From assembly GCA_905331475.1 (NCBI GenBank), contig CAJNYU010002272.1:1-64000 (forward strand): DNA of 64,000 nucleotides. The letters are read 5' to 3'. The notes beneath the pieces were generated by a model. It was not told where the DNA came from. It saw nothing but the letters and a program-made list of their open reading frames with translations, and did no database searches. Source of the stretch: Rotaria socialis (Eukaryota > Rotifera > Eurotatoria > Philodinida > Philodinidae). Below are positions 62,431 to 64,000 of the stretch, in pieces. The translations under genes and the position numbers were made by a program. Each line of letters opens with the position of its first letter. The first letter of the stretch is position 1.

Positions 62431-64000
62431 TTACGAGTCATATTTCTTCCATTCCATTCCCTAAACGAGAAAAACAAATATTGAAATGTTTAGTACAAAA
62501 TGAATGAACTAACATCAGGTGGTTCACAGGTGACTCGTCCTTTTGATACTTCTTCCCAATTCATGTTTAAACAAGTACCACCAGATTCATACTAAAAATG
62601 AATATTTCAACTATTTCATAATGTTAAAATAATTTGTATATGCGTACCATTGATTTATTCATTGCACGGCGTGTATTTTCATCACTATCTTTATAAAGTC
62701 TTTCAAAAATTCTAGAAAGTAATTGATTTTTATGAAAATAACATGATACGAGAGAAAAATCATAACTTACGCATTAGCGTCACCCATATTATCTTTATTT
62801 TCTTTCTCATCGTTCTTTATCTCAACTTCTAATTTATCCCAATCTTTTGCACGTTTACTTGACGACGGATACGTCGGGGCTTTTTCAACTACAGGTCGAC
62901 TCATTGGAACTAGACAAATAATATACATTTTCAATTTAAATATTTAACACTTGTATACTTGGTGGTTGAGCTTTAGCTGCTGGTGATTTTGCATCCAACG
63001 ATATCCATTGTATGGCTTGTCGCTTGTATAATTTTATTTCAATCTATTGGTATCAAACGAAGAACAGCGAATCTACAGAAAATAAAGATTAACAAGTTAT
63101 CTTCCTTACATTTGAACCAGTAACGTTGAAATTTGTACGCAATGAATCAATTGGATAAGCAAGATCCAGTTCAAGTAAATAATCTTGACCAGAAGAAGGT
63201 ACTTTCGTACTTATGTTGATCTTAAGAAAAATTATTATTGATTCATTATTTTAAAGAATGTGGTATGAAATGAAAGATATACATACAGTTGTATCTGTGG
63301 ATTGGACGTGTACTTCATCTTTCTTAAGACCTTTTATAGGAATTTGAATAGAAACAACGCTGTCTGTTTGATAGAATGAATGCCTAGGAAAAATAGTTCA
63401 TAAATAATTCTAGAAAAAAAAACATGTCCTATACAACATACTTGATTTTAACTGGTACCATTGGAGGAACAGGTAGAGTATGATTCGCTAACTTCGTTTT
63501 TTCAACAGAAACAGTTGTCAAAACAGATTTTTTGTCTATATTAGAATAAAACCATAAATTAATTAATTTAGAAACCCAAACAAATACCTGCTAATGCTTT
63601 ATCACATTTTTGTTGCCATATTTTCAATTGTTCATTTGCAGCTAAACAAGGCAACTATATATATTTAGTAAATTAAATAAATACAATTAACTTACAGTCC
63701 AATTCAAGTCCACTAGAAAATGTTTGTAGAGCTTCCTCTTTTAAATCTTGACTGTATAAAGAAATACCCTTACGAATATATGCCTTGATATTTGTTGTAT
63801 CTAATTGAATGGCATCATTACTATCTTTCACAGCATCTAGAAAGAAAATAAGCAAAACACCATAGTTTTAATCGTTCCAAATGTAATGTTACAGTTACCT
63901 GCATAGTTTTTTAATTTTAATGAGCATTGAGCACGTGATGCTAAGATCTTCGAAGTAAATAGATCATCGGTTTTGTCATCCTTCATAAGAGCTTTTGTAT
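62431..64000 (-). CDS. SUGT1: SGT1 co-chaperone (SUGT1), 5' end beyond the window
   Basis: SGT1 links HSP90 to client proteins and to SCF ubiquitin ligases, and is needed for kinetochore assembly. From the right edge the exons give the last TPR units (LASRAQCSLKLKNYA, DAVKDSNDAIQLDTTNIKAY, IRKGISLYSQDLKEEALQTF). The CS domain follows (VKIKHSFYQTDSVVSIQIPI, VHVQSTDTTINISTKV, YLLELDLAYPIDSLRTNF, IEIKLYKRQAIQW), then the SGS domain (RAKDWDKLEVEIK, NAIFERLYKDSDENTRRAMN, KSMYESGGTCLNMNWEEVSK, CEPPDGMEWKKYDS) with TAA at 62431-62433. Short introns throughout. No lesion in the visible part. The N-terminal TPR exons and the start codon lie past position 64000. Confidence 0.95.

Noticed and set aside
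1-64000. CRISPR arrays, rRNA or tRNA genes
   Set aside because: No regularly spaced direct repeats, rRNA core sequences or cloverleaf candidates were recognised by eye. A tRNA scan was not possible.

Overview
The window is eukaryotic nuclear DNA, AT-rich, with intron-split genes whose introns are mostly 45-85 bp with GT..AG ends. The gene content is animal: orthologues of PNKP, ATMIN, DENND6, CREB, PTPRN/IA-2, LRRC57 and SUGT1. It also holds genes unusual in animals: a plant-type DYW pentatricopeptide-repeat (PPR) protein and a CocE/NonD-type bacterial-style hydrolase. That mixture, the short introns and a TGTGGG-like telomeric motif fit a bdelloid rotifer (Rotaria/Adineta type). This attribution is inference, about 70 % sure. 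Two single N bases (11970, 20398) mark assembly joins or ambiguities. Layout: (1) 2.6-15.1 kb is an accessory block with signs of decay. It holds the PPR-E-DYW gene (minus strand, two frameshifts), a small frameshifted ORF (minus), the CocE-like hydrolase (minus, three in-frame TGA, one frameshift, one missing splice acceptor), an SRPBCC-fold fragment interrupted by an N (minus) and a CYP7/8-like P450 (plus, one TGA in the haem loop). A 631-bp non-coding transposon with TIRs and a 10-bp target duplication lies at 5799-6429. (2) 16.5-17.1 kb is a 594-bp fold-back element whose loop carries a small CXC-type cysteine-rich ORF. (3) From 17.7 kb to the right edge every recognisable conserved gene lies on the minus strand: PNKP, ATMIN-like, DENND6, a CREB-family bZIP, PTPRN-like, LRRC57, a small unknown protein, an LRR single-pass membrane protein, a CYP3-clan P450 and SUGT1 (its 5' part is off the right edge). 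PNKP and ATMIN, both linked to DNA damage, are only about 140 bp apart and may be one transcription unit. A small, apparently frameshifted plus-strand gene sits between CREB and PTPRN. (4) Introns and intergenic DNA hold several short non-autonomous elements: a hairpin-bounded repeat in two copies with a compensatory stem change, a 302-bp near-perfect palindrome with a nested insertion, a 231-bp element full of AAGTA words, a 159-bp fold-back, a 318-bp element with GGTCGAG ends, and two short TGTGGG-like tracts arranged like a telomere-telomere junction. The conserved genes show no lesion in the exons I read, whereas the accessory genes carry at least seven. This contrast argues for real decay of acquired genes rather than uniform sequencing error, although most frameshifts fall in A/T homopolymers. 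Exon boundaries were inferred by eye from frame, GT..AG sites and family resemblance. No search was run.
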